Below are positions 35,205-44,260 of a stretch of 64,000 nt of DNA, piece after piece. Origin of the DNA: Acidobacteriota bacterium (GTDB lineage: Bacteria; Acidobacteriota; Thermoanaerobaculia; Multivoradales; J023); NCBI GenBank assembly GCA_029263315.1, contig JAJCXR010000041.1, positions 62,001 through 126,000 of the forward strand, given 5' to 3'. Positions within the stretch are counted from its first letter, which is position 1, and every line of letters begins with the position of its first letter. The notes below the pieces were generated by a model that saw nothing but the letters and a program-made list of their open reading frames with translations, had not been told where the DNA came from and did no database searches. The translations under genes were made by a program, and so were the position numbers.

Positions 35205-36221
35205 TCAATCCTTGCCGCGCCCCAGATGCGCTACGACGCTGGTCAGCGCAATTCCCGCCAGCACCAGCCCCGCAGACGACGCCACTTGAATCGCCGACGG
35301 CTTGAAAAAGGCGGTCGGGTAGTCGTCGGCTTCGATCTCCGCTAGATTCTCCGCCGTCACCACCTGGCCCTTGATCATCGTCTCCCCGAGCACCGGGTCG
35401 ACACTGTGTTGGAAGGGCCAGAGCCCGAAGACGGCCCCCACCAGCAGGCCGATGAGGAAACCCAACGTCGCCTTCTCAAAGCGAGCCAACAGCCAACGCA
35501 GCAGGTTGGACACCGCCACGACGCCGATCACCACCCCGAGCCCCACCGGTAGCAACACCTCCAAAGCGGGACCCATGGCGGCTTTCAAGTCGCCGGCTTC
35601 GAGGGCCGACTTGAAGGCGTCGATGCCGGAGAGGATAGGCACGTACTGGCCCAGCAGCAGGAGCAAATAACCGCCGCTGATGCCCGGCAAGATCATGGCG
35701 CTGGCACCGGCGACACCGGCCAACAGCAGCATCAAAAAGCTCGAGCCCGACGATGCGGTGGCCCCTTGGCTCTGCAAGATCACCATTCCCAGCATCACCA
35801 GGCAACCGGCCGCCGCCCCTTGCCAGACGCGGCGATCCACCGGTCGTGCCATACGCCACACCACCGGTAACCCTCCCAAGGTCAAGCCGATGAATAGGCT
35901 GTACATGATCCAACGCTGAGTGACCACCAGATCCTTCACCACGCCGGCCAAGAGCAGGATGGCAAGCAGAGCCGAAGTCACCACGGCGCTCAACAAAGCG
36001 ATGGATGGCAAACGCCAGCGCAGCGTCGTCACCTCAGCGATCGCCTTGATGAAACGGGGATACACCCCCGCCGCCACCAACATGGTGCCACCGCTGATTC
36101 CCGGCACCAAGTTGGCCAGACCCATCAACATGCCACCGAACACGCCGCGGGATACCAACGACGGGTAAGCCACCGGTGCCGCCCCTTGATCAATCTCGGC
36201 CCCTTCCAACGATTCGCTCAC
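35205..36221 (-). CDS. DUF368 membrane protein, polyprenyl-phosphate transporter-like
   Basis: The roughly 338-residue protein has about 8-10 membrane segments and the repeated family motif seen as GLANLVPGISGGTMLV and later ASAMILPGISGGYLLLLLG. DUF368 proteins (PopT) were recently linked to recycling of undecaprenyl phosphate to the inner leaflet. Of two adjacent GTG codons, the second (36221) has the better spacing to AGGAG. It is convergent with the toxin gene; the 230 bases between hold no gene I can support. Confidence 0.87.
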   Translation of the reverse strand: MSESLEGAEIDQGAAPVAYPSLVSRGVFGGMLMGLANLVPGISGGTMLVAAGVYPRFIKAIAEVTTLRWRLPSIALLSAVVTSALLAILLLAGVVKDLVVTQRWIMYSLFIGLTLGGLPVVWRMARPVDRRVWQGAAAGCLVMLGMVILQSQGATASSGSSFLMLLLAGVAGASAMILPGISGGYLLLLLGQYVPILSGIDAFKSALEAGDLKAAMGPALEVLLPVGLGVVIGVVAVSNLLRWLLARFEKATLGFLIGLLVGAVFGLWPFQHSVDPVLGETMIKGQVVTAENLAEIEADDYPTAFFKPSAIQVASSAGLVLAGIALTSVVAHLGRGKD

Positions 36222-36383
36222 CACAATCTCCTCACCCCAAAGTGGGTCTAGACACTCTATTTTTCAGCTCTTCCGGGGAGCGAGATTAGCAGATTTGTTG
36301 TCGGGTGGCTCAGGGGTTGGCAACCTTCAAATCCACCCCAAGCCAAGGTTGATAGCACCAAATTTGGTTTGTGCTGCCTAAGG

Positions 36384-39116
36384 CTAACCCTCCCGCAGCT
36401 CCGTATTCGGATCCACCCGCAGACCGCGACGGGCTGGACCGGTCGCCGCCAGGATGCCGACCAACACCATCAGCGCCGTCGCCGCGGGAATGATGCCCGG
36501 GATGCTCCAACCACCGACGACCTCGGCCGGCAGGTAGACATCGATCAGCGCCGCCACCAGCATTCCCCCCAGCGCCCCGACGGCAAATTGGCCCAGGGTC
36601 CGTTTGAAGATGCTGGCCAGCAGACGTCCCGAGGTGGCCCCCAGGGCCGAGCGAATTCCGATCTCGCGGCGACGTTGATTGACGGTGAAAGACGTCAAGG
36701 CATAAAGGCCGGCGGCCGACAACAGAAGGACGCTCAGCACCACCGCCGCCAGGGACGACGCCCCGACGTTGTTGCCCACCGCCTGCTCGCGGTAGACCTC
36801 GTCCAAGGCCGAGATTTCGTCCAGCCGCAAGGTCGGGTCCAAACGGCTGGCGATCAGCCGCAGCCGGTCGACCATGGTGGACGGTTTGGGACCCAGGCGC
36901 ATGGCCAGGTGGGCGGGGTGCACGAGGCCCCGTGCCATGGGTTGATACATTGTGCCCCGGTCGGCGTGGGCGGGCACGTCCTCCACCACACCGACGATCT
37001 CGTACCAGGGCGATGTCGCTCGCCCCGCCGCCGCCGGGTCGTGCTCGGCAGCGGCATAGCGAACGCGCCGTCCGAGAGGATTGCGATCTCCCAGAAGTTG
37101 CTGCACCAAGGTCCGGTTGACCACGACCACGGCGCGACCGGCATCCCCAGCTTTGAGTTGAAAGTCCCCCGCTTCGAAATGACGACCGCTCAGCAGCGGT
37201 ATTTCGAAGACGTCAAAGAAGGCATCGTCCACACGGTTGATTCTGAGCAAGCTGGCGGGCGAAAAGATTCCCACCCTCTCCGTCGTCACGCCTTCGATCT
37301 CAATCGTGTCCCACGGCTCATCGCCGGGCAGATCCGCAAACGTCGTCCCGAGAAAGCCGGGCTCGGCCTCCAACTGCCGAACCAGCTCGGCCTGCAGAGA
37401 GGCGAAACGCCGGCGGTTTTCGGCCTCCGCGGCACCGTCCTTCCCTTCGAAATCCATCGCCAGCCGAGCCGTCAGGTACTTTTCAGCGGCGAACCCAGGC
37501 CCCAGAACTCCCTTGCGGATCGTCCCCCAGCCGATCTCCACCGCCAGGGGCAGGGCGGCCAGGGAGACGGCCACCTGGAACACCACCAGGGTCGTCCAGG
37601 TGGCCCCGAGTTGCTTGCCGGTACGACTTCCCAAAGCATGTAGACCGATCTGCATTTGCCGTCCGGTCGCTTTGATGGCCGGCACCAGGCTCGCCGCCAT
37701 GGCGGCGAAGACCGCCAGCCCACCGGCGAAGAGAACCGTCTTCAAGGTAAGAGAAAAGTCCATCCAAAAGGGTGCACCGCCGTCCGCCGCCTCGCTCAGC
37801 CCGCTCTCCGCCCAGTTGAGGGCCAGTTGCAGCACCCCCAAGGCCACGGCTGCCGAGCCGATCGCCAAGACCAGCATTTCGACGAACAGCTGACTCACCA
37901 AACGGCCACGGCTGGCGCCCAGGGCGTAGCGTGCCGCCAGCTCTTCTTGGCGGGTAACGGTGCGTGCATAGACCAGGATAGCGATGTTGGCACAGGGTGG
38001 AATCAGCAGGAGAATGACCATCAGGCGCATGAGGCGGATCAACCAAACCACCTGTCCGCGGTCGCCGTCGCTGGTCAAGGCGACGATGTAGGGCTCGACC
38101 TGCGCCACCAGCTGCGTCTCGGCTTCAAGAGCCCCGGCGATGGGCGGCAATCCGACGGCTGTCAGCTCCACTTGGGCTCCCTGCAAGGTGACACCGGGAG
38201 CGAGACGAGCAAACACCAACGCTTTTTCGGTGGTGAGAAGGGGCGTCGATGGATCAGCCCGCAGCGGCGTCCAGAACCGATGGTTGATCGGAAAGGCAAA
38301 TCCTTCCGGCATGACGCCCACCACCGTGTGGATCGTCTCGCCGAGGCGGATCGTCTTGCCCACCACCGCCGGATCCCCGGACAGGCGGGACTGCCAGACA
38401 TCGTGCCCGATGACCACCACCGGGGCTGCACCCACCCGCTCGTCCGCCGCCTCCAGGCTCCGTCCCAAGAGGGCCGGAACCCGCGCCAATTGGAAGCCGG
38501 AAGCGGTCATTTCGGCGACCGGCACCGGCTCCACCGGGCCACCCACAGCAGCCAGCGGTACCGAGCCTTCGCCGAGCACCAAATTGCGCTCGACGGTGCG
38601 AAAAGCGCCGATAGTCTCCACCGAGCGCAGCGACGCCCGCCAACGCTCGAGGTCTTCCATGGAGGTATTGTGCCGGCGGTGCTCTTTGGTGTCCCAAATC
38701 TGGAGGGCGACCACCCGGTCCCCCTCGTCGAGGGGCAAGGTGCCGCCAAAGGCCAAGTTGAGAAAGTGGAAGACCGTGGCGCCGATGACGATGGCGATGG
38801 TCATCGCCAAACCTCCCACCAAGGTCAGTCCCCAGGACTTGCGCAGCATGCGAAGGCTCAGCTTGACGTCCAACCAAAAACTGTCGAGCCACGGTAAACC
38901 CCGAGCCTCACGGCCGGCTTCGACCAATTGGCTCACCCCGCCCAGCTCCACTCGAGCCATCCGTCGCGCCTCTGCCGGTGGCAAGCCCTGACGGATCTTG
39001 TCTTCTTCCGCCATGGCCAGATGTGCTTCCAGCTCGTCCTCGAAGTCGCGGCTCTGATCACCGGGACGCAAATAGGCGCGGAGGCGGGCGACGGCGACCC
39101 GGAGCAACGTCAGCAC
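36384..39116 (-). CDS. ADOP-type duplicated ABC permease (MacB-like)
   Basis: The 910-residue protein starts with a cytosolic prefix domain (residues 1-75; FEDELEAHLAMAEEDKIRQGL, here split as FEDELEAHLAM and AEEDKIRQGL). Two MacB_PCD/FtsX units follow: a first membrane helix near 95-115, a periplasmic domain (VVALQIWDTKEHRR, VVGVMPEGFAFP), three helices, a second periplasmic domain and three final helices (RREIGIRSALGATSGRLLASIF). This layout is the 'acidobacterial duplicated orphan permease' type, which occurs without its own ATPase. The PadR gene 3 bases upstream should control it. The transported substrate is unknown. Confidence 0.88.
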   Translation of the reverse strand: MLTLLRVAVARLRAYLRPGDQSRDFEDELEAHLAMAEEDKIRQGLPPAEARRMARVELGGVSQLVEAGREARGLPWLDSFWLDVKLSLRMLRKSWGLTLVGGLAMTIAIVIGATVFHFLNLAFGGTLPLDEGDRVVALQIWDTKEHRRHNTSMEDLERWRASLRSVETIGAFRTVERNLVLGEGSVPLAAVGGPVEPVPVAEMTASGFQLARVPALLGRSLEAADERVGAAPVVVIGHDVWQSRLSGDPAVVGKTIRLGETIHTVVGVMPEGFAFPINHRFWTPLRADPSTPLLTTEKALVFARLAPGVTLQGAQVELTAVGLPPIAGALEAETQLVAQVEPYIVALTSDGDRGQVVWLIRLMRLMVILLLIPPCANIAILVYARTVTRQEELAARYALGASRGRLVSQLFVEMLVLAIGSAAVALGVLQLALNWAESGLSEAADGGAPFWMDFSLTLKTVLFAGGLAVFAAMAASLVPAIKATGRQMQIGLHALGSRTGKQLGATWTTLVVFQVAVSLAALPLAVEIGWGTIRKGVLGPGFAAEKYLTARLAMDFEGKDGAAEAENRRRFASLQAELVRQLEAEPGFLGTTFADLPGDEPWDTIEIEGVTTERVGIFSPASLLRINRVDDAFFDVFEIPLLSGRHFEAGDFQLKAGDAGRAVVVVNRTLVQQLLGDRNPLGRRVRYAAAEHDPAAAGRATSPWYEIVGVVEDVPAHADRGTMYQPMARGLVHPAHLAMRLGPKPSTMVDRLRLIASRLDPTLRLDEISALDEVYREQAVGNNVGASSLAAVVLSVLLLSAAGLYALTSFTVNQRRREIGIRSALGATSGRLLASIFKRTLGQFAVGALGGMLVAALIDVYLPAEVVGGWSIPGIIPAATALMVLVGILAATGPARRGLRVDPNTELREG

Positions 39117-39119
39117 GGC

Positions 39120-39464
39120 TCAGCTCCCGGTTGCCGGTTGCAGGACCCGGGCGATGATGCCGGAAATACGGTCCCAGTTCTCGACCTCGGCCTTCAACTG
39201 CTGCCGCCCCGCCTTGGTCAAGGTATAGAACTTTGCTCGGCGGCCATTCTCTGAGGTGCCCCATTCGGCGGTGACCCACTTCTTCTGCACCAGGCGGACC
39301 AAACAAAGGTAGATCGTGCCCTGATTGACGACCAGGGCATCTTCGCCGATCTGCTCGATGCGTCGAGCGATGCCATAGCCGTGCATCGGCCCCAGTTGCT
39401 CCAATGTCTTGAGCGTCATCAGATCGAGGGTGCCTTGAAGAATGGGTGAGCGAGCTTCCGTCAT
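39120..39464 (-). CDS. PadR-family transcriptional regulator
   Basis: The 114-residue protein shows the PadR winged helix: ILQGTLDLMTLKTLEQLGPMHGYGIARRI (in two parts here, ILQGTLDLMTLKTLEQLG and PMHGYGIARRI), then LVNQGTIYLCLVRL-like recognition helix and FYTLTKAGRQQL wing. The ATG at 39464 is chosen because AGGAAAGGAG lies just upstream. It is followed after 3 bases by the ADOP permease, the usual acidobacterial pair, so it likely represses this two-gene operon until a ligand binds. Confidence 0.92.
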   Translation of the reverse strand: MTEARSPILQGTLDLMTLKTLEQLGPMHGYGIARRIEQIGEDALVVNQGTIYLCLVRLVQKKWVTAEWGTSENGRRAKFYTLTKAGRQQLKAEVENWDRISGIIARVLQPATGS

Positions 39465-39548
39465 GCCGTGACTCCTTTCCTGTGGGATGACTAGAGGAGT
39501 ATCCAGCAGCCTCCTGTGGGATGTCAAGAAGAAACTCTGGGGTGGCGA

Positions 39549-40304
39549 TCAGGGATCGGTGAGGGAAAGGCCTCCGTCATCCATCGAGGGAGGAGCGTCT
39601 CCCTGCGGCGACGTCAACACCGTATAGGCCATGACCCCCCCAAGGATGTCGACCATGGCGTGCAGCAAGACCACCGGCCAGATGGAACCAGCCAAAATAC
39701 GCAGCCCGACCATCACTCCACCCAAGACGCCGGTCTTGAGGATTCCGGCGAGACCTTGGTACGCATGGGCCAGCCCAAATGCCATCGTCGACAGGACGGC
39801 GCCCCAGACGATTCCCAGTCCCATTCCAGTGGCCAGCCACCACAACAGAAACCCCCGGTAGAGCACTTCCTCACAAATACCGGCGGTGACCGACACGGCG
39901 CAGAACCACCACAGCTCCCTGCGGTTGTGGGGCATCAGCGGTCGAACAGATTCCAGCTGGCTTCTGACACTCTGCCGCAGCTCCGCCCGCTGACTCACGG
40001 AACGGGCTTGCAGCGCGGTGAAAGCCACCGGCAGTACCGCCAACACCCACGCCAGCCATGCCTTGGAACCTTCATTACCGTGGGTCAGGCCCAGGGCCGC
40101 CGCCTGCCGCCCGCTGATCAGCCACAGAAGCGCCAGCAGGGCGGTGGCCGTCCACTGCACGATCAGAATCTCTCGAAAAACCTCGATCCGGGCAAGGCTC
40201 CCCGCCACCAACTGGCCACGAACCCGAGCAAAAGTCATGCGGCCGTAGAGGGGGTAGAGGATGAAGAAGGACAGGAGCAGGACGATTTCGAGTAGAAGGG
40301 TCAT
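39549..40304 (-). CDS. CPBP-family intramembrane metalloprotease
   Basis: The 251-residue membrane protein carries the CPBP/Abi motifs: EEVLYRG (E145, E146, R150), FGLAHAYQG and LLHAMVDI with the histidines needed for zinc. Around six or seven membrane helices are visible. Such proteins include CAAX prenyl proteases and bacteriocin-immunity proteins. AGGTG lies before the ATG at 40304. It is divergent from an ArsR-like regulator gene, with a perfect palindrome between them. Confidence 0.87.
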   Translation of the reverse strand: MTLLLEIVLLLSFFILYPLYGRMTFARVRGQLVAGSLARIEVFREILIVQWTATALLALLWLISGRQAAALGLTHGNEGSKAWLAWVLAVLPVAFTALQARSVSQRAELRQSVRSQLESVRPLMPHNRRELWWFCAVSVTAGICEEVLYRGFLLWWLATGMGLGIVWGAVLSTMAFGLAHAYQGLAGILKTGVLGGVMVGLRILAGSIWPVVLLHAMVDILGGVMAYTVLTSPQGDAPPSMDDGGLSLTDP

Positions 40305-40408
40305 GATGGTGCACCTCGTCGATGTATAGGAATTCAGCCTCGCCCTCGCCGCACAGCTCGGCAAGGCACGGACCCATTCAACGCCGCAAGAATAACAGGC
40401 CCCAATCT

Positions 40409-40432
40409 ATTATTCAACTATTCTTGAATAAT
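40409..40432. promoter_or_regulatory. Perfect 9-bp inverted repeat, likely operator
   Basis: ATTATTCAA (40409-40417) and TTGAATAAT (40424-40432) are exact inverted copies around a 6-base spacer, about 31 bases before the start of the HTH regulator gene. The AT-rich dyad in a GC-rich intergenic region fits a winged-helix dimer site shared by the divergent genes. Confidence 0.7.
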
Positions 40433-40463
40433 CATCTAAGCGCAAGCATGATACTCTGAGTCC

Positions 40464-41069
40464 ATGACAACAACGGAATCCCGGAAGAAAGATGCCGAGC
40501 CTTTGGATCCGCCAGAGGCCCTGGCCTACACCATCCAAGACTTGGGCCAGCTGAAGGCCCTGGCAGATCCCTTACGGGTGCGTATTCTCGAAGCCTTGGT
40601 CGAGAGGCCCCGCACCACCAAGCAAGTAGCCGATCGCCTGGGAGAAAAACCCACCAAGCTCTACCACCATGTGGAAGCGCTCGACAAAGTAGGTCTCATC
40701 GAGCTGCACTCCACCCGTCCCAACCGCGGCACCTTGGAGAAATACTTCCGCGCTGTGGCCCGCAGCTTCCGGGCCGACCCTGAGCTCTTCTCTTCCGATC
40801 CCGTGGCCAGTGGTTGGGCGTCCATGGGGGCCGAGCTGTTGCATCGCGGTGCCGAGGAGATTCGAGCCCTGGACGGCGTCGACCTGGCAGGGCGTCAACC
40901 GATGTTGGTACAGCTCAAGGCCACCACCACGCAAGTGCGCATCGAGCGCCTGCAAGAACAGATTCAGAGTCTGCTCGACGGGTTGGCGAACGAAGCGGAG
41001 AAGGACGAAGGAGAGACGGTTGAGTATCAAATGATTCTGGCCTTCTACCCGGTAGATCTGAAGGACTGA
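40464..41069 (+). CDS. ArsR-like winged-helix transcriptional regulator
   Basis: The 201-residue protein has an N-terminal winged helix (LGQLKALADPLRVRILEALVE, i.e. LKALADPLRVRILEAL; TTKQVADRLGEKPTKLYHHVEAL split as TTKQVADRLG and KPTKLYHHVEAL) of the ArsR/HTH_20 type. A helical C-terminal region (about 100-201) without metal-binding cysteines follows and may bind a ligand or dimerise. It lies divergent from the CPBP protease gene. The perfect palindrome just upstream suggests autoregulation and control of that gene. Confidence 0.85.
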   Translation: MTTTESRKKDAEPLDPPEALAYTIQDLGQLKALADPLRVRILEALVERPRTTKQVADRLGEKPTKLYHHVEALDKVGLIELHSTRPNRGTLEKYFRAVARSFRADPELFSSDPVASGWASMGAELLHRGAEEIRALDGVDLAGRQPMLVQLKATTTQVRIERLQEQIQSLLDGLANEAEKDEGETVEYQMILAFYPVDLKD

Positions 41070-41112
41070 GGTTCCGAGCCAGGGTAGGTTCCGAGCGTTA
41101 GACCGACCGTCA

Positions 41113-42390
41113 TCACACCACTCGCCTGGGCGGACGCACCCCGACATAGCGGGCCCGCGGACGGATCAGCTGCCGATGGGCGTATTGTTCGCTGGCGTGG
41201 GCGATCCAGCCGGCGGTGCGTCCCAGGGCGAAGAGAGTGATGGCGGTGTCCTCCGGCAGGGCCAGGACTCGAGCGACGGTCACCAGGGCGAGGTCGATGG
41301 TGGGGTGCTCGCGCAGTAGTCTCCAGCCTGCCGCCGTCATGGCATCGGCTTCGGCGGTGGCGATGGCCTCGGGGAAGAGCCGGCGGACGCGCCGTAAAAG
41401 CTCCCGGCAACGGGGATCGCCCCCCGGGTACAGGGTGTGGCCGAGCCCGGGCAGACTCTCGCCGCGACGCAAGCGTTCGGCCATCACCGTCTCGATGCCC
41501 GTGGGGCTGCCGGCAGCCGCACCGTCGGCTTCCCGCAACAGGGCTTCTACCCGTCGCGTGTGGCCGCCGTGTTTGGGACCTCGCAAGGCCGCCAGACCGG
41601 CCAGGACGGCGTCGTAGGGCGTGGAGCCGGCGGAGGCGGTGGTGCGGGCGGTGAAGGACGACACATTGAGCTCGTGGTCGATGCAGAGCGTCAAGCTGCT
41701 GCGCAAGAGCTCGTGGGCCGCGTCCCCTTCGCATCCCCAGGCCCGCTGAAGGGTTTCCACCAGTCCACCGCCCCACGCCTCCCCCGCCGCCACGATCAAC
41801 GCCAGGGCCCGGCAAATGCGTCCACCGCTGCGGGCCACTCCCGCCGGTCGAGTGTCGAGGGCCGCCGCATCGCGGTGCGCCAGGAAGGGCAGCAACACTT
41901 GGAAGCGCACCACCATCGGCAGCTCGTCGAGCTGACGGCGTAGGGCGTCCACCTCCGGCGGCAAGGTCTTGGGTCCATCGAAGAGCTCCGACGCCTGGCC
42001 ACGACCGCCGTCCAACCAAAGCTCCGACGCCGCTTCTTCGAACGACCAGGTCTCCAGCAAATCGAGCACATCGCGTCCGCGGAAGTACAGGTGGCCATCG
42101 TCGATCAAGGTCAAGGACGACTCCAGCACCGGCCCGCCGAAATGCAAAGCGCTTTCCAGAGCCTTCTCGGGACGACGACGCTCGGCCCGTTGTCGTTTGA
42201 GGGACTCGACATCCTGCAAGGAATAGCGACGTTGACGGGGACCCGGCCCCGGCGACGATCGAATCAAGCCGCGGCTGACATAGGCATAGAGGGAAGGCAC
42301 TTGGATGCCCAGCCGCGCCGCTGCCTGACGGGCGGTCAAGGTCCCGCCGTCGGCCTGGGTGGGGTCGCTGTGTTGGGGTTCTTCAGACAT
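41113..42390 (-). CDS. Citrate synthase-like protein with N-terminal helix-turn-helix
   Basis: The 425-residue protein starts with a MerR/excisionase-like HTH (about 18-70; LTARQAAARLGIQVPSLYAYVSRGL, in parts TARQAAARLGI and PSLYAYVSRGLI). A full citrate synthase fold follows, with catalytic histidines in RGPKHGGH and GLGHTLY and an Asp in PTIDLAL. Such HTH-fused proteins usually occur beside a plain citrate synthase, as here (divergent, 42547). It may be an enzyme, a regulator that senses CoA esters or oxaloacetate, or both. The ATG at 42390 is preferred; an earlier start reads into the repeat region. Confidence 0.83.
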   Translation of the reverse strand: MSEEPQHSDPTQADGGTLTARQAAARLGIQVPSLYAYVSRGLIRSSPGPGPRQRRYSLQDVESLKRQRAERRRPEKALESALHFGGPVLESSLTLIDDGHLYFRGRDVLDLLETWSFEEAASELWLDGGRGQASELFDGPKTLPPEVDALRRQLDELPMVVRFQVLLPFLAHRDAAALDTRPAGVARSGGRICRALALIVAAGEAWGGGLVETLQRAWGCEGDAAHELLRSSLTLCIDHELNVSSFTARTTASAGSTPYDAVLAGLAALRGPKHGGHTRRVEALLREADGAAAGSPTGIETVMAERLRRGESLPGLGHTLYPGGDPRCRELLRRVRRLFPEAIATAEADAMTAAGWRLLREHPTIDLALVTVARVLALPEDTAITLFALGRTAGWIAHASEQYAHRQLIRPRARYVGVRPPRRVV

Positions 42391-42400
42391 GGCGCGGGCC

Positions 42401-42454
42401 TCACATGACTTCACATGGCTTCAGACTTCACATGGCTTCAGACTTCACATGACT
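42401..42454. repeat. 17-bp tandem repeat in the leader of the HTH-citrate synthase gene
   Basis: The word TCACATGRCT occurs at 42401, 42411, 42428 and 42445. The two central units are identical 17-mers (42411-42427 and 42428-42444). The array lies 10 bases upstream of the minus-strand start codon. Confidence 0.85.
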
Positions 42455-42470
42455 TAACAAACATTGATTT

Positions 42471-42510
42471 ATTGATCAATCTTGACGGCACTGCATTGCA
42501 TCATCAATAT
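42471..42510 (+). promoter_or_regulatory. Promoter and palindrome upstream of the citrate synthase gene
   Basis: ATTGATCAAT at 42471-42480 is a perfect palindrome, and a second ATTGAT half-site lies at 42463. TTGACG (42482-42487) and CAATAT (42505-42510) form a plausible promoter with a 17-base spacer. The operator-like dyad abuts the -35 box. Confidence 0.5.
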
Positions 42511-42546
42511 GGGGAGACGTCAACTCACCTATAGGAGGAATCCGCC

Positions 42547-43752
42547 ATGACCCATACCGCAACCGACACCGCCCCATCGCCGTCGAACCCCGCCGTTGGC
42601 ATGCCCTCGTCCAACAAACCGCCCCTGCATCCCGGCCTGGCCGATATCGTGCTCAGCGAAACCCGTCTCAGCCGCGTCGACGGACAACGGGGCGAGCTGG
42701 TGCTGGCGGGCTATGCCGTCGAGGACATTGCACCTCGGGTGAGCTTCGAAGCGATGATCCACCTGCTGTGGACGGGTTCTTTGCCCGACGATGCCGAGCT
42801 CGCCGCCCTACGCCGAGCCCTCGCCGAGCGTCGGATCTTGCCCGGCGCCACCGTGGCCCTGCTGCGGAAAGCCGCCGAGCGCCGGGTCCACCCCATGGAC
42901 ACCTTGAACATGGCGACGGCGTCACTGCACTTGTCTACGGCCTTGTCCACAAGCGGCGAAGGACCGATGCAGTCCGTCGCCCCCTATGACGACACCGCCT
43001 TGCGGCTGCTGGCGTCCATGCCGTTGATGGTGGCGGCCTATGAGCGTCTCTGCCAGGGTCTCGAGCCGTTGGCGCCCCACCCCGAGCTCGGTCACGCCGC
43101 CCAGCTGCTCTACCTGCTGCACGGCGAGGAACCCAGCGACATACAAGCAAGGGCCCTCGACACCTACCTCAACACGGTCATCGACCACGGTGCCAACGCC
43201 TCCACCTTCACGGCCCGGGTCATCATTTCCACCGACTCGGACCTGGTCTCGGCGGTGGTCGGGGCCCTCGGTGCTCTCAAGGGTCCGCTGCACGGTGGCG
43301 CCCCCGGCCCCGCCCTCGACATGGTCTTCGAGATCGGCGAAGCGTCCCGCGCCGAAGCCTACTTGCGGGCTAAGCTGGCACGGGGCGAGCGCTTGATGGG
43401 TTTCGGTCACCGCGTCTACCGGGTGCGGGATCCCCGCGCCGCCGTCCTCGAAGGGGCGGCCAGGGATCTCTATCGGGAAGGCCCCCAACGTGAGCTCTAC
43501 GAGCTCGCCCGTCAGGTCGAGGCCGCCGCCCTCCGCCTGCTGGCGGAGCACAAACCGGAACGCCAGCTGCGGACCAACGTGGAGTTCTACACCGCCCTCG
43601 TGCTGCACGGCCTCGGCCTGCGCAGTGACCTCTTCACTCCCCTCTTCGCCCTCAGCCGCACCGCCGGTTGGATCGGCCATGCCGAAGAGCAGCGGCGGGA
43701 GCGACGGTTGATCCGCCCGCGGCTTTGGTATGTGGGGCCTGAACCGGTGTAG
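42547..43752 (+). CDS. Citrate synthase family enzyme
   Basis: The 401-residue protein is a complete citrate/2-methylcitrate synthase: GPLHGGAPG and GFGHRVYRVRDPRA supply the two catalytic histidines, and NVEFYTALVLHGLGL holds the third catalytic acid as Glu where most citrate synthases have Asp. RTAGWIGHAEEQ is the usual C-terminal motif. AGGAGGAA precedes the ATG. It is divergent from the HTH-citrate synthase. The Glu is known in some relatives, so activity is still probable, but whether citrate, methylcitrate or another acid is made cannot be told. Confidence 0.87.
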   Translation: MTHTATDTAPSPSNPAVGMPSSNKPPLHPGLADIVLSETRLSRVDGQRGELVLAGYAVEDIAPRVSFEAMIHLLWTGSLPDDAELAALRRALAERRILPGATVALLRKAAERRVHPMDTLNMATASLHLSTALSTSGEGPMQSVAPYDDTALRLLASMPLMVAAYERLCQGLEPLAPHPELGHAAQLLYLLHGEEPSDIQARALDTYLNTVIDHGANASTFTARVIISTDSDLVSAVVGALGALKGPLHGGAPGPALDMVFEIGEASRAEAYLRAKLARGERLMGFGHRVYRVRDPRAAVLEGAARDLYREGPQRELYELARQVEAAALRLLAEHKPERQLRTNVEFYTALVLHGLGLRSDLFTPLFALSRTAGWIGHAEEQRRERRLIRPRLWYVGPEPV

Positions 43753-43972
43753 CCGATGGCAGCGGGCCCGGTCGGGGACAGGGCTCTCGCCACCCACCTC
43801 GAGACCATCGTCGAGCACGAAACGGGCCATCTCGAGGAGCAGAGCCGCATCATCCTGCTCCTCTGCAGTATAGACCCAACCTTTACAGTATAGTCTCGAG
43901 GGTGAGACCAAGACAGGTCGCTCGCTCGGAGCGCCGGACCTACCTATATTCACTTCACTCTGGGGAGATCCT

Positions 43973-44260
43973 ATGAGCAAGCCCACGATCAACCTCAATT
44001 TGGAAAAAGCTCGGCTCGACCCTGGCGCCGTCTTCGAGACTCCCGACGACCTCTTGGAACATCCGGAGCTCGATCGCTCCCAGAAAATCGAGCTCCTGCG
44101 CCGCTGGGAATACGATGCGAAGGAGCTCGAGGTCGCAGAGGAAGAGGGAATGGCCGACGGTGAGCCTTCTCTCCTGGACAGCGTGCTCCAGGCCCTCCAC
44201 GCACTGAAGGCCCACGTTGACATCGAACACTCGCCCCCGACCAAGCACGGCGGCGTTTAA
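43973..44260 (+). CDS. Small conserved hypothetical protein, 95 residues
   Basis: The protein begins MSKPTINLNLEKARLDPGAVF and contains QKIELLRRWEYDAKELEVAEEEG, an amphipathic acidic helix, then a second helix (LLDSVLQALHALK). I recall similar small acidic proteins of unknown function in proteobacteria, but no role is established to my knowledge. GGGGAG lies before the ATG at 43973. It is convergent with the SulP transporter gene. The 220 bases upstream hold only short repeats (CAGTATAG at 43865 and 43886). Confidence 0.72.
   Translation: MSKPTINLNLEKARLDPGAVFETPDDLLEHPELDRSQKIELLRRWEYDAKELEVAEEEGMADGEPSLLDSVLQALHALKAHVDIEHSPPTKHGGV

Noticed and set aside
34954..35289. 111-codon plus-strand frame after the VapC gene
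   Set aside because: It overlaps the end of vapC and the DUF368 gene and has no coding character.
36369..38897. Long open frames antisense to the ADOP permease
   Set aside because: Rich in R, P, G, Q with no domain; explained by codon bias of the permease gene.
42922..44244. 440-codon minus-strand frame opposite the citrate synthase gene
   Set aside because: It runs through the antisense of two supported genes. The 43750-43870 part gives a plausible-looking acidic peptide, but too little is left to call a gene.
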